From NCBI RefSeq assembly GCF_000426245.1, contig NZ_AUEZ01000002.1, positions 1 through 64,000 on the forward strand: 64,000 bases of DNA. Direction: 5' to 3'. The translations under genes were made by a program, and so were the position numbers. Source of the stretch: Bradyrhizobium sp. Ai1a-2. GTDB taxonomy: Bacteria > Pseudomonadota > Alphaproteobacteria > Rhizobiales > Xanthobacteraceae. Of the stretch, positions 25,297-33,336 are shown one piece after another. Below the pieces are notes generated by a model. That model had not been told where the DNA came from, did not search any database, and saw only the letters and a program-made list of their open reading frames with translations. Numbering within the stretch: position 1 is the first letter of the stretch; each line of letters starts with the position of its first letter.

Positions 25297-26034
25297 GTGG
25301 TGCGCCTTCTCTCCTTCCTCCTGTTTCTTGTGACGTGGTGGATTGCGGCGCTCCTGATCGGCGACGTGAAGCTGCCGGCGCCGCCGGCTGTGCTGAAGGT
25401 GATGCTGACGGAAGCGGCATCCGGCGCGCTGTTCGTCAATCTCGGTGCTACGCTGGCGCGGGTCGTCCTGTCCTTCACGCTCGCAATGGCGCTGGGCGCC
25501 GCCATCGGCTATCTGATGGGCCGGGTCAAGCTCGCCGACAAGATCGGCGATCCCTGGCTGATCCTGCTGCTCAATCTGCCCGCGCTTGTCGTCATCGTGC
25601 TCGCCTATATCTGGGCGGGGCTCACCGAGGTCGCAGCGATCGCGGCGATCGCCGTCAACAAGCTGCCGACCGCGGTCGTCACGCTGCGCGAGGGCACGCG
25701 GGCGCTGGACCGCTCGCTGGACGAGATGGCGACGGTGTTCGCGATCCCGCGCGGGAAGGCGTTCCGGCACGTGATCCTGCCGCAGCTTGGGCCCTATATC
25801 GCGGCTGCCGCGCGATCGGGGCTCTCGCTGGTCTGGAAGATCGTGCTGGTTGCGGAATATCTCGGACGTCCGAATGGCGTCGGCTTCGAGATCGGCGTCG
25901 CCTTCCAGTTGTTCGACATTCCGCTCCTGCTCGCCTATTCGCTGACCTTCGCCGCGGTCGTGCTTGTGATCGAGACGGTGCTGGTGCAGCCATTCGAACT
26001 TCGTGCAGCCCGGTGGCGACCCCGTGCAGCTTGA
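25297..26034 (+). CDS. ABC importer permease (NitT/TauT type)
   Basis: A 245-residue binding-protein-dependent permease with about six membrane helices. The EAA-type loop with the pattern LDEMATVFAIPRGKAFRHVI precedes LPQLGPYIAAAARSG, as in other members. The start is GTG 25297 (GTG 25300 is equally possible), three bases after the binding-protein stop. Its 3' end overlaps the ATPase gene. It should form the transmembrane channel of the importer with the ATPase. Confidence 0.88.
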   Translation: MVRLLSFLLFLVTWWIAALLIGDVKLPAPPAVLKVMLTEAASGALFVNLGATLARVVLSFTLAMALGAAIGYLMGRVKLADKIGDPWLILLLNLPALVVIVLAYIWAGLTEVAAIAAIAVNKLPTAVVTLREGTRALDRSLDEMATVFAIPRGKAFRHVILPQLGPYIAAAARSGLSLVWKIVLVAEYLGRPNGVGFEIGVAFQLFDIPLLLAYSLTFAAVVLVIETVLVQPFELRAARWRPRAA

Positions 26035-26734
26035 GGTCGATATCACCGGTAAGCACTTCGAGAATGCGGCGGGCGAACGGCACGACGTGCTCGCCGGTAT
26101 CAAGTTCTCGCTTCACGCCGGCGAAGTCGGCGTGTTCGTCGGCCCTTCCGGCTGCGGCAAGAGCACGATGCTGAAGATCCTGGCCGGCCTCGACCACAAC
26201 TATCAGGGAAAGGTCTCGCGCCCAGCCGTGGCGCGGCTTGGCATGGTATTCCAGGAGCCGCGGCTTCTGCCGTGGCGGTCGGTTGAGGACAATATCCGGC
26301 TTGCCGCGCCACACATTGACGAGAAGCGGCTCTCGGAACTCTTCGCCGTCCTGGAATTGACGGAGCATCGCAGCCATTTCCCCGGCGAGCTCTCGCTTGG
26401 CCTTGCCCGGCGCGTCGCGCTCGCACGGGCCTTCGCGATCGACCCGGATTTCCTCATCCTGGACGAGCCCCTGGCTTCACTCGACGACGCGCTTGCCGCG
26501 CACCTGCGCGAGCAGATCGCAACGCTGGTGGAAAGCCGCTCAATGATGACGCTGCTCGTCACGCATAATCTTGACGATGCCGTTTACCTTGGCGACCGGC
26601 TGTTCCTGCTGTCGGCGCGGCCGGCCAGGATTCTGCAGGAAGTGCCGATCCCGACACCACGCACGCGACGCAGCGCGAGCGAGATCAACCACATCAAGGC
26701 CGACCTGGTGCGGCGGCGGCTTGCAAAGATATGA
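26003..26734 (+). CDS. ABC importer ATPase (NitT/TauT type), altered signature motif
   Basis: A 243-residue ATPase with Walker A GPSGCGKSTM (about 48-57) and Walker B FLILDEPLASLDD (about 151-163). The signature motif, normally LSGGQ, reads LSLGL in GELSLGLARRVALARA. This is a marked departure, although the surrounding residues and the D-loop remain. The start is GTG 26003, or GTG 26024 with less overlap into the permease. It completes the importer with the two genes upstream. The altered signature may reduce or tune hydrolysis; whether it is active cannot be told from sequence. Confidence 0.88.
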   Translation: MQPGGDPVQLEVDITGKHFENAAGERHDVLAGIKFSLHAGEVGVFVGPSGCGKSTMLKILAGLDHNYQGKVSRPAVARLGMVFQEPRLLPWRSVEDNIRLAAPHIDEKRLSELFAVLELTEHRSHFPGELSLGLARRVALARAFAIDPDFLILDEPLASLDDALAAHLREQIATLVESRSMMTLLVTHNLDDAVYLGDRLFLLSARPARILQEVPIPTPRTRRSASEINHIKADLVRRRLAKI

Positions 26735-26772
26735 GACGTGGGCTTCATATTGAAGGAAACTTGGAGGTCACG

Positions 26773-27126
26773 ATGCCGCGCCGATCGATTGCTGTCGCCA
26801 TCCTGCTGGTCGCATTGCCCGGCGAACTCTGCGCGCAGACCAAAGGCAAAGGCATCAGGCTCTGGAATCTCACCAGTTCAACCATCTCCGGCTTCCAGCT
26901 TTCGCCGGCCGGCAAGAACGATTGGGGTCCCAACCAGACCCTGAACGATAAGGACAAGGAGGTCGATCACGACGAGCGGCTGCGCATCGTCGGCGTCGAG
27001 CCCGGACGCTACGACGCCAAGGTGAGTTACACCGGTGCCAAGCAATGCCTTGTCCGCGACATCGAGATCAAGGCCGACGCGGTGTTCTCGATTTCAGACA
27101 AGGATCTGAAGGACTGCAACAAATAG
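26773..27126 (+). CDS. Small exported protein of unknown function, importer operon
   Basis: A 117-residue exported protein (signal peptide about 1-21, ending LCAQTK). The mature part is beta-rich (GIRLWNLTSSTISGFQLSPA) with an acidic stretch LNDKDKEVDHDERL and two cysteines near the end (KQCLVRD, KDCNK). TTGGAGG precedes ATG 26773, which is 38 bases after the ATPase stop, so it is probably the fourth gene of the importer operon. No known domain was recognised. The clustered acidic residues could bind cations, but no EF-hand loop is present. Confidence 0.75.
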   Translation: MPRRSIAVAILLVALPGELCAQTKGKGIRLWNLTSSTISGFQLSPAGKNDWGPNQTLNDKDKEVDHDERLRIVGVEPGRYDAKVSYTGAKQCLVRDIEIKADAVFSISDKDLKDCNK

Positions 27127-27127
27127 G

Positions 27128-27364
27128 TCAGCCCGCGGGCGAAGCCGCCCCCTTCTCCGCTCGATCATGACCGTGCGGATATTCGCAGCGCCATTTGACC
27201 GCGGTCCATTTCGGATGCTCGCCGACCCATTGCGCAATATAGGGCGGCGCTGCCATCGCACATTGCCGCAGCGAACCGTTGAAGGAGAACACGAGATGAG
27301 TCTCCTCGCAGGTAGTGGGCGACAGCACGGCACAGACGGTCACGATGAGGTCGATCGGATTCAT
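27128..27364 (-). CDS. Small conserved four-cysteine protein
   Basis: A 78-residue protein starting MNPIDLIVTVCAVLSPTTCE, with further cysteines in LRQCAMAAPP and KWRCEYPHG. No clear signal peptide; the N-terminus is mildly hydrophobic. The sequence resembles a short hypothetical protein common in Bradyrhizobium genomes. The even cysteine count suggests disulfides or metal binding. It is convergent with the exported protein ending at 27126, one base apart. Confidence 0.7.
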   Translation of the reverse strand: MNPIDLIVTVCAVLSPTTCEETHLVFSFNGSLRQCAMAAPPYIAQWVGEHPKWTAVKWRCEYPHGHDRAEKGAASPAG

Positions 27365-27470
27365 GCCTCAAATCCCTGGTGCTTCGGTGCAGCAGTAACA
27401 AAACGAGCTACGGAGGCGGCAAGGCCAGGTTTCGCCTCACCGGGAAAGCCGGAACCACCTTCGTAGGTTC

Positions 27471-28340
27471 CTAGAAATTCATGCCAAACACAAGCCGGGC
27501 CTGATGGCGCTCGAAATTGACCAGGTCGAGCGCCACGGCCGATCCGGCCGGGCGGCCCCAGGCCTGAACGCTCCAGGCCGCGGTCAGCCGCGCGCGCTCC
27601 GACAGTTGGAGATACGCGACCGGGCCGATGAACAAGGCCTGGCCCTCGAATTCGTTCAGCCCGATCCCCTCATAGCGGCGGAAATAGCGCGCCTCGCCGC
27701 CAACGAAAACGCCGGGCCTGATCTGCGCCATCAATCCAACGGCCGCGCCCACCGTCGCCTCCTGCTCCGCGGCGCGCGAGGCAAGAAAACGAGTCCATTC
27801 GGGCTGGTAGGTGAAATTGAGTGCCGCGACCAGAAAGTTCGGCACCAACTCGCGATCGAAAGCCAGCGTGAGTTCAGTACCGAAATTGCGGATGCGATCG
27901 GCCGTGGTCTCGTCGATCCGGTCGGAGTGGCTCTCCACCGCAAGGGTCATGCCGAACGGCGACGTCTCACGGTCGAGAAATCGATAACGGACATCCAGGG
28001 AGAGACCTTGCCAGGTCAATTGTCGCCGATCTTCAAAGCCGGGAATGCCGTAAATCTGGTGGGCCACAAAAGCGCCCCCCAGTTCGATACGGATGTCGCG
28101 GGCCGGCACGAATTCGACTTCGAACTCCTGGGCAATCGAGCGATAGCTGCCGCCATTTCTGGAAAATCGTCCCGTGGTCTCGGTCTGGAATTCTCGCTCG
28201 CCGACATGCCCGACGTCGGTGCCGATCATGAAGCCGAACAGATGCTCGGTATCGATTTCCTCTGCACGCGCGCCGACGGCAGCAGGCAGTGTGAAAAAGC
28301 ACACGGCAGCCGCCCGGAGCATCGTTGCGCGAAAAGACAT
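27471..28340 (-). CDS. Outer-membrane beta-barrel protein of unknown function
   Basis: A 289-residue exported protein (signal peptide about 1-26, ending GARAEE). The body alternates polar and hydrophobic residues as in beta-barrels, for example LTWQGLSLDVRYRF, LVAALNFTYQPEWTRF and GVFVGGEARYFRRYEG. It ends QARLVFGMNF, with a terminal phenylalanine as needed for outer-membrane insertion. Ten to twelve strands are plausible. No substrate can be assigned. It could be a pore for the island's substrates or a structural protein. Confidence 0.75.
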   Translation of the reverse strand: MSFRATMLRAAAVCFFTLPAAVGARAEEIDTEHLFGFMIGTDVGHVGEREFQTETTGRFSRNGGSYRSIAQEFEVEFVPARDIRIELGGAFVAHQIYGIPGFEDRRQLTWQGLSLDVRYRFLDRETSPFGMTLAVESHSDRIDETTADRIRNFGTELTLAFDRELVPNFLVAALNFTYQPEWTRFLASRAAEQEATVGAAVGLMAQIRPGVFVGGEARYFRRYEGIGLNEFEGQALFIGPVAYLQLSERARLTAAWSVQAWGRPAGSAVALDLVNFERHQARLVFGMNF

Positions 28341-28515
28341 TCCATTCCCGAGAACGAATCGAAAGCGTCAGCAGCGCTGACAAGAAGACACCCCTACCAC
28401 AACGTCCAGTCGAGCGGCAGCGATTGGAAGCTTGATTGCAAGGACCATTTCGGCTGCAATGCAAGACCCGGGAAGGGCCCGCGGAAGAACAATCGCTTCA
28501 GGGAGAATAAACCGA

Positions 28516-28824
28516 ATGGCACGAGTTCTGGTACTTTACAAGAAGCCGAAAAACACCGAGGCGTTCGACAAGCATTATGCCTCGGTGCACATTCCGCTGG
28601 CCAAGAAGATCCCGGGACTGAAGAAATATGACATCAGCACGGCGCCGCTCAGGACGCCAGCGGGCGAGAGCAACATCCACCTAGCCGCGACGCTGTATTT
28701 CGATTCGCTCGACGCGCTGCAGGCAGGCATGGGATCGGCGGAAGGAAAGGCCGCAGGCGCCGACCTCGCCAACTTCGCCGATGGCGGTGCCGACCTCTAC
28801 ATTTTCGATACAAAGGAAGTTTGA
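28516..28824 (+). CDS. EthD family protein
   Basis: A 102-residue protein of the EthD family of dimeric alpha/beta-barrel proteins. The family pattern is seen in VLVLYKKPKNTEAFDKHYAS, VHIPLAKKIPGLKKYD and DSLDALQAGMGSAEGKAAGA. EthD was named from an ether-degradation cluster where its role is unclear; homologues are often small cytoplasmic enzymes or stability factors. GGGAG precedes ATG 28516. It is not obviously linked to methanol oxidation. Confidence 0.88.
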   Translation: MARVLVLYKKPKNTEAFDKHYASVHIPLAKKIPGLKKYDISTAPLRTPAGESNIHLAATLYFDSLDALQAGMGSAEGKAAGADLANFADGGADLYIFDTKEV

Positions 28825-29350
28825 GGGCGTCTCAGACAGAGCCCAACGAATATGAGCCCAACGAATGCACCTGCCGCGGCTTGCGCAGATATCGCTGCGC
28901 AAGCCGGGCAGACGCTCGACGCTTACTTGCGCGATGCGCAGGCGTACATGTTGATTTCCATGCCGACCTGAACTTCGACGATCTTCGGAGTCTTCCAGCT
29001 CATTCGATCCTCCCAAATGGCTTGGCACGAGGTTCGCGCCAAGGTCGAACCTATGGCCAGCGCGCAAGTGGCGCAAGTGGACAAGATCGACCAGAAGGCG
29101 CATCAGCGTCGCAGTTGCGCGCCGATAGTTCCCTCCTGGGCAAACCAGTTCCCTCCTAGGCAAAGCCCGTCAGGTTGGACTCACAGAGTTCTTTCGCGTT
29201 CGATCGCACGATGCAGCGTCAGGCGTGACACTGCTCAAAGGCATGCCCGTCTCCTTCACACCTCCCAGGTTTCGGGTGGCGACGTGAAAGCTGATGCTAT
29301 TCACTTCCGCCGTTCATAGAGCATCACTTGCAAGTGCTTCGAGGTCTCGC
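28825..29350. other. Intergenic region with short repeats and a hairpin
   Basis: No convincing gene is seen in these 526 bases. A 13-base sequence (GAGCCCAACGAAT) occurs at 28839-28851 and again at 28854-28866. A 12-bp stem (28877-28888 with 28895-28906) may end the EthD transcript. Two imperfect 20-base copies starting GTTCCCTCCT lie back to back at 29128-29147 and 29148-29167. The rest looks like degenerate or leader sequence for the small exported gene at 29351. Confidence 0.6.
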
Positions 29351-29590
29351 ATGAGAACGTCAATCTGCGTTTCACTCGTTCCATTCATCATGATCGCTGT
29401 CGCGTCGCCAGCTATCGCCGAGGAACGGCCTCAGCCTCGACAAACGCAAGCGCCGGCCACGCTGACTGGCAAGGAACGGCTCGGCAAGAAATGGATGGAC
29501 GAGCAGCGGATCGATAATTGCAACGTGCCGCCGGACAAGCGTGGCTCCAGACCGAGACCTGGAGCCTGCTTGCACGGGCCAGCCAGCTAA
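29351..29590 (+). CDS. Small exported protein of unknown function next to lanmodulin-like gene
   Basis: A 79-residue protein with a signal peptide (about 1-23, ending PAIAEE), followed by a proline/glutamine-rich stretch and the conserved-looking segment KERLGKKWMDEQRIDNCNVP and a C-terminal GACLHGP. Two cysteines may pair. The pattern resembles a short hypothetical family recurrent in Bradyrhizobium. It converges on the lanmodulin-like gene, with stops only 7 bases apart. ATG 29351 was chosen as the signal peptide starts there (MRTSICVSL). Confidence 0.65.
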   Translation: MRTSICVSLVPFIMIAVASPAIAEERPQPRQTQAPATLTGKERLGKKWMDEQRIDNCNVPPDKRGSRPRPGACLHGPAS

Positions 29591-29597
29591 GTTGTTC

Positions 29598-30014
29598 CTA
29601 TCGCAACAGCCGCAGCAGAGCGCGACCGGCGGGCGAGCTCAATTCCTTGGCGTCAAGGGTTCCATCCTTGTCCGGATTCGCTGCGTTGAAGCGCTGCTCC
29701 ACGACCGCAAGATATTCATCCAGCGTCAGCGTTCCGTCATGGTCGGGATCGGCGGCCGCCAGCTCCTTGGCGCTTAACCGACCGCGCAGCTCACGCGCAT
29801 CGAGCGTGCCGTCATGATCCGGATCGAGTTTGGCGAACAGCGCCGATGCCGCCTTCTTCACCTCGGCCAGATCGAGGGTGCCATCATTGTCGGTGTCGAA
29901 CATCTTGATCGGGTCGGCGCGCTTCGGCGCAGCCAGGGCCGGCCCCGAAAACGCCGCAGCGGCCATTACCAAGGCAACGAGACCGCTCAAGACAACAAGA
30001 CCACGCAATTGCAT
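29598..30014 (-). CDS. lanM: Lanmodulin-like protein (four EF-hand, periplasmic lanthanide-binding)
   Basis: A 138-residue exported protein (signal peptide about 1-29, ending ALAAP) with four EF-hand loops: D40-E51 (DTDNDGTLDLAE), D64-E75 (DPDHDGTLDARE), D89-E100 (DPDHDGTLTLDE) and N113-E124 (NPDKDGTLDAKE). Three loops have proline at position 2, a mark of lanmodulin, and gaps between loops are only 12-13 residues, as in lanmodulin and unlike calmodulin. The C-terminus ELSSPAGRALLRLLR also matches that family. Departures are threonine instead of proline in loop 1 and threonine instead of aspartate at position 9 of loop 3. Lanmodulin binds lanthanides with very high affinity in the periplasm of methylotrophs. 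GGGAG precedes ATG 30014. The AraC-type gene lies upstream on the same strand, 94 bases away. Confidence 0.92.
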   Translation of the reverse strand: MQLRGLVVLSGLVALVMAAAAFSGPALAAPKRADPIKMFDTDNDGTLDLAEVKKAASALFAKLDPDHDGTLDARELRGRLSAKELAAADPDHDGTLTLDEYLAVVEQRFNAANPDKDGTLDAKELSSPAGRALLRLLR

Positions 30015-30108
30015 CTCTGATCTCCCTTGGCAGAGTTCAACAAGGGCAGCAGAGAAGCTTGCACAGATGGCAGAGCGCACGCCGGCCGCCCACGGCGCGC
30101 TTTACGAT

Positions 30109-31089
30109 CTAATCCGAGGTCGCCGAAAACTCCGCGGTGGAGCCGGCCTGCTGCTGGCGGTGAACGGCTGACGGCACGATGCCGAAATACTTCCGGAACA
30201 CGCGGCTGAAATGCGAGGAGCTGGAAAAGCCCCAGGAGAATGCAACGTCCGTGATCGTCTTGCCGGGCTGCGCCTCCAGCTCCTCGCGGCAATGCTGCAG
30301 CCGGGCGCGCCAGATGTAGTCGCTCACGGTCATGCCGCGCTCGCTGAACAGCATGTGCAGGTAGCGTTTGGTGCAACCCAGCGCCGTGGAAATCTGGTCG
30401 ATGCAGAGATCCGGATCGCGCAGATGTTCGCGGATGAAGAACTGCGCCCGGATATAGGTCGCTTCCGCACCGCCATGATTGAACGTCGTCTCCGCTTCAC
30501 GCAGCGGCAGCAGCAGGAGATCGATCAACGAATCGGCAACGCCCATCGCATTGTAGGGGGATAACCTGCTCGCCTCGGAAAAGGCCGCATGCACGAAATC
30601 GTAGGCGATGCGGCCGGTGCCGCTGCGGGCCGAGAGCTTGCAGGCCGGCATCCGCGTCGAACGGAAACCGCGTTCCTGCAAGAGCGCTTTCGGCACGATC
30701 ACGACCTCATGCCGCGTCAGCGACGGGCTGATGATGGTGTGCGGGCTGGAAACGTCGTAGGCGAGACAATCGCCGGGAACGAGCTCGAAATGGCGGCCAT
30801 CCTGCTCGAAATAGGAGACGCCGTGGGTCTGGAACAGGATCTTGATATAGGGATGATCGCTCAGTTTCGATCGCGCGTTGATATGGGCGATACGGTGTTG
30901 GCTCACTTCGATCTGGCAGAGTTTCAGCCGCGAGACTGTCGTGTAGTTGACCCGTGCCTCCAGCGAAGCCGCGTCCATCGGGTCGACATCAAACCGGCCG
31001 CATAGATCGGTCAGTGCGTCTGTCCAACATTGGACCTGCTTCCCCGGCGTCAATCCGGAGGTAGTGAGCGAACGGATGGTATCGGGCAT
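30109..31089 (-). CDS. AraC-family transcriptional regulator
   Basis: A 326-residue regulator with an N-terminal sensing domain of the AraC-binding-like type (about 1-205; GVSYFEQDGRHFELVPGDCL) and a C-terminal AraC helix-turn-helix pair (about 215-312). The DNA-binding features are DQISTALGCTKRYLHMLFSE and ITDVAFSWGFSSSSHFSRVF followed by RKYFGIVPS. It lies between the lanmodulin-like gene downstream on the same strand and divergent xoxF. It may therefore regulate xoxF, the lanmodulin-like gene or both; the shared 375-base gap would hold its sites. The inducer is unknown. Confidence 0.92.
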   Translation of the reverse strand: MPDTIRSLTTSGLTPGKQVQCWTDALTDLCGRFDVDPMDAASLEARVNYTTVSRLKLCQIEVSQHRIAHINARSKLSDHPYIKILFQTHGVSYFEQDGRHFELVPGDCLAYDVSSPHTIISPSLTRHEVVIVPKALLQERGFRSTRMPACKLSARSGTGRIAYDFVHAAFSEASRLSPYNAMGVADSLIDLLLLPLREAETTFNHGGAEATYIRAQFFIREHLRDPDLCIDQISTALGCTKRYLHMLFSERGMTVSDYIWRARLQHCREELEAQPGKTITDVAFSWGFSSSSHFSRVFRKYFGIVPSAVHRQQQAGSTAEFSATSD

Positions 31090-31464
31090 ATCCAGCCACC
31101 GATTCGAGATGAAAGCGTGACTGCTCGCCGCGAGAGGCTTTGGTCACCGTGAAGTACCGTTACCCCAATCTTAATGCGGTCTTTGACCCCTGAGCAGCGT
31201 TCCTCCTGACAACCTTAAGCATTAATCCTCGACTTTACTGCAAGTGTCGTCAAGGGAAATCGGCCTCGTGCGCCCGCGACCAACGTCGCGCCCGCGCACT
31301 ACCGCGCTGCACTACGAGCAAAAAAGTTCTTCGAGTTTCACTATTGAGCAAGCCGGCCTTCTCTCTTGGGCAAGTCGCGCGTCGACGAAGGGGATAGGAG
31401 GAGGAACCAAAAAAATGGGCCGTTTCGACGGAAAGCGGAAGGTCATCATTGGGAGGAGATCACT
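31090..31464. promoter_or_regulatory. Divergent regulatory region and long xoxF leader
   Basis: These 375 bases separate the AraC gene from xoxF. An inverted pair CTTAATGC (31170-31177) and GCATTAA (about 31219-31225) could be a regulator site, which is only a suggestion. AGGAGGAGG at 31396-31404 precedes a short open frame, and GGGAGGAG at 31451-31458 is the xoxF ribosome site. No promoter core was assigned with confidence. Confidence 0.5.
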
Positions 31465-31480
31465 ATGCGCAAGGTGCTAA
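31415..31480 (+). CDS. Possible 21-residue leader peptide overlapping xoxF start
   Basis: A short frame begins at ATG 31415, ten bases after AGGAGGAGG, and reads [10 protein letters not shown] then [11 protein letters not shown] before TAA at 31478-31480. It overlaps the first five xoxF codons in another frame. The strong ribosome site suggests it may be translated, which could couple or limit translation of xoxF. It is very basic and has no known relative in my reading. It may equally be chance. Confidence 0.35.
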   Translation: MGRFDGKRKVIIGRRSLCARC

Positions 31481-33270
31481 TCGCCACCTCTCTCGGCGCC
31501 ATGGCGGCGTTAGGCGGAGGTGTTGCCAGTGCCAATGAAGAACTCAGCAAGATGGCGCAAAACCCGAAGGACTGGGTTATGCCGACGGGTGACTATGCCA
31601 ACACCCGCTACTCGAAGCTGAATCAAATCAATGCCTCGAACGTCGGGAAGTTGCAGGTCGCCTGGACATTTTCGACCGGCGTGCTGCGTGGCCACGAGGG
31701 CGGGCCGCTGATCATCGGCAATATGATGTACGTGCACACGCCTTTCCCGAACAAGGTCTATGCGCTTGACCTGTCGCAGGACAACAAGATCGTCTGGAGG
31801 TACGAGCCGAAGCAGGATCCGAACGTGATCCCGGTCATGTGCTGCGACACCGTGAATCGCGGCCTGTCCTATGGCGATGGCAAGATCTTCCTGCACCAGG
31901 CCGACACCACACTCGTGGCGCTCGACGCCAAGACCGGCAAGGTGGAGTGGACCGCGAAGAACGGCGATCCGGGCAAAGGCGAGACCGGAACATCCGCCCC
32001 GATGGTCGTAAAGGACAAGGTGCTGGTCGGCATCTCCGGCGGCGAGTTCGGCGTGCAATGCCACGTCACGGCCTACGACACCAAGAGCGGCAAGCAGGTC
32101 TGGCGCGCCTATTCCGAAGGGCCGGATGATCAGATCAAGCTCGATCCCGAGAAGACCACCGCTCTCGGCAAGCCGGTCGGCAAGGACTCGAGCCTCAAGA
32201 CCTGGCAGGGCGACCAGTGGAAGGTCGGCGGCGGCTGCACCTGGGGCTGGCTGGCCTACGATCCGTCTCTCGACCTCGTCTACTACGGCTCGGGCAATCC
32301 ATCGACCTGGAACCCGAAGCAGCGTCCGGGCGACAACAAATGGTCAATGACCATCTTCGCCCGCAATCCGGATAACGGCATGGCCAAGTGGGTCTATCAG
32401 ATGACGCCCCATGACGAGTGGGACTATGACGGCGTCAACGAGATGATCCTGACCGACCAGCCCTTCAACGGTCAAGAGCGCAAGCTGCTAACGCACTTCG
32501 ATCGTAACGGCCTGGCCTATACGCTCGATCGCACCAACGGCGAACTGCTGGTCGCCGAGAAGTATGATCCGAAGGTCAACTGGACCAGCGGCGTCGACAT
32601 GAACAAGAGCTCGCCGACCTATGGCCGGCCGAAGGTCCTCGACCAATATTCGACCGACAAGCAGGGCGAGGATGTCAACGTCAAGGGCATCTGCCCGGCC
32701 GCGCTCGGCACCAAGGACGAGCAGCCGGCAGCCTACTCGCCGGAGACGCAACTCTTCTACGTTCCGACCAACCACGTCTGCATGGACTATGAACCGTTCA
32801 AGGTGAGCTACACCGCGGGTCAGCCCTATGTCGGCGCGACGCTCTCGATGTATCCGCCTCCCGGCGAATCCCACATGGGCAACTTCATCGCCTGGGACAA
32901 CAAGACGGGCAAGATTGTCTGGTCGAACAAGGAGCAGTTCTCGGTCTGGTCAGGCGCACTTGCGACCGCCGGCGGCGTGGTGTTCTACGGCACGCTCGAA
33001 GGCTATCTCAAGGCGGTCGATGCCAAGACCGGCAAGGAGCTCTACAGGTTCAAGACTCCCTCCGGCATCATCGGCAACGTCACGACCTATGAGCAGGGTG
33101 GCAAGCAGTACGTGGCTGTGCTGTCCGGTGTTGGCGGCTGGGCGGGCATCGGCCTTGCTGCCGGCCTGACCGATCCGACCGCCGGTCTCGGCGCAGTCGG
33201 CGGCTATGCGGCGCTGAGCAACTATACCGCCCTTGGCGGAACGCTCACCGTGTTCTCCCTCCCGCAGTGA
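31465..33270 (+). CDS. xoxF: Lanthanide-dependent methanol dehydrogenase XoxF
   Basis: A 601-residue periplasmic quinoprotein that oxidises methanol using PQQ and a light lanthanide. The signal peptide covers about 1-23 (ending ASANEE). The vicinal cysteine pair is in [10 protein letters not shown] (C126-C127). The catalytic segment [11 protein letters not shown] contains D320 and the additional D322, which marks lanthanide-type enzymes; calcium-type MxaF has alanine there. Tryptophan-docking repeats such as [16 protein letters not shown] run through the beta-propeller. Length and the sequence match the XoxF5 clade. GGGAGGAG precedes ATG 31465. A strong terminator separates it from xoxG. Confidence 0.97.
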   Translation: MRKVLIATSLGAMAALGGGVASANEELSKMAQNPKDWVMPTGDYANTRYSKLNQINASNVGKLQVAWTFSTGVLRGHEGGPLIIGNMMYVHTPFPNKVYALDLSQDNKIVWRYEPKQDPNVIPVMCCDTVNRGLSYGDGKIFLHQADTTLVALDAKTGKVEWTAKNGDPGKGETGTSAPMVVKDKVLVGISGGEFGVQCHVTAYDTKSGKQVWRAYSEGPDDQIKLDPEKTTALGKPVGKDSSLKTWQGDQWKVGGGCTWGWLAYDPSLDLVYYGSGNPSTWNPKQRPGDNKWSMTIFARNPDNGMAKWVYQMTPHDEWDYDGVNEMILTDQPFNGQERKLLTHFDRNGLAYTLDRTNGELLVAEKYDPKVNWTSGVDMNKSSPTYGRPKVLDQYSTDKQGEDVNVKGICPAALGTKDEQPAAYSPETQLFYVPTNHVCMDYEPFKVSYTAGQPYVGATLSMYPPPGESHMGNFIAWDNKTGKIVWSNKEQFSVWSGALATAGGVVFYGTLEGYLKAVDAKTGKELYRFKTPSGIIGNVTTYEQGGKQYVAVLSGVGGWAGIGLAAGLTDPTAGLGAVGGYAALSNYTALGGTLTVFSLPQ

Positions 33271-33283
33271 GCCGAACGTCGTT

Positions 33284-33314
33284 CCGGCGCGTGGACCATC
33301 CACGCGCCGGTTTT
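33284..33314 (+). terminator. Intrinsic terminator between xoxF and xoxG
   Basis: A perfect 12-bp stem, CCGGCGCGTGGA with TCCACGCGCCGG, with a 3-base loop is followed by TTTT. It starts 13 bases after the xoxF stop and should reduce read-through to xoxG, giving more XoxF than XoxG. Confidence 0.88.
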
Positions 33315-33336
33315 GCCTGTATCTGATCTTGAGGAC

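Noticed and set aside
24229..26103. Reverse extension of the small exported gene to 744 codons
   Set aside because: The extension runs antisense through the ABC importer. The real protein starts at 24228 with a ribosome site and signal peptide.
28681..29319. Open frames on both strands after the EthD gene
   Set aside because: Compositionally poor, overlapping short repeats and a hairpin; no support for translation.
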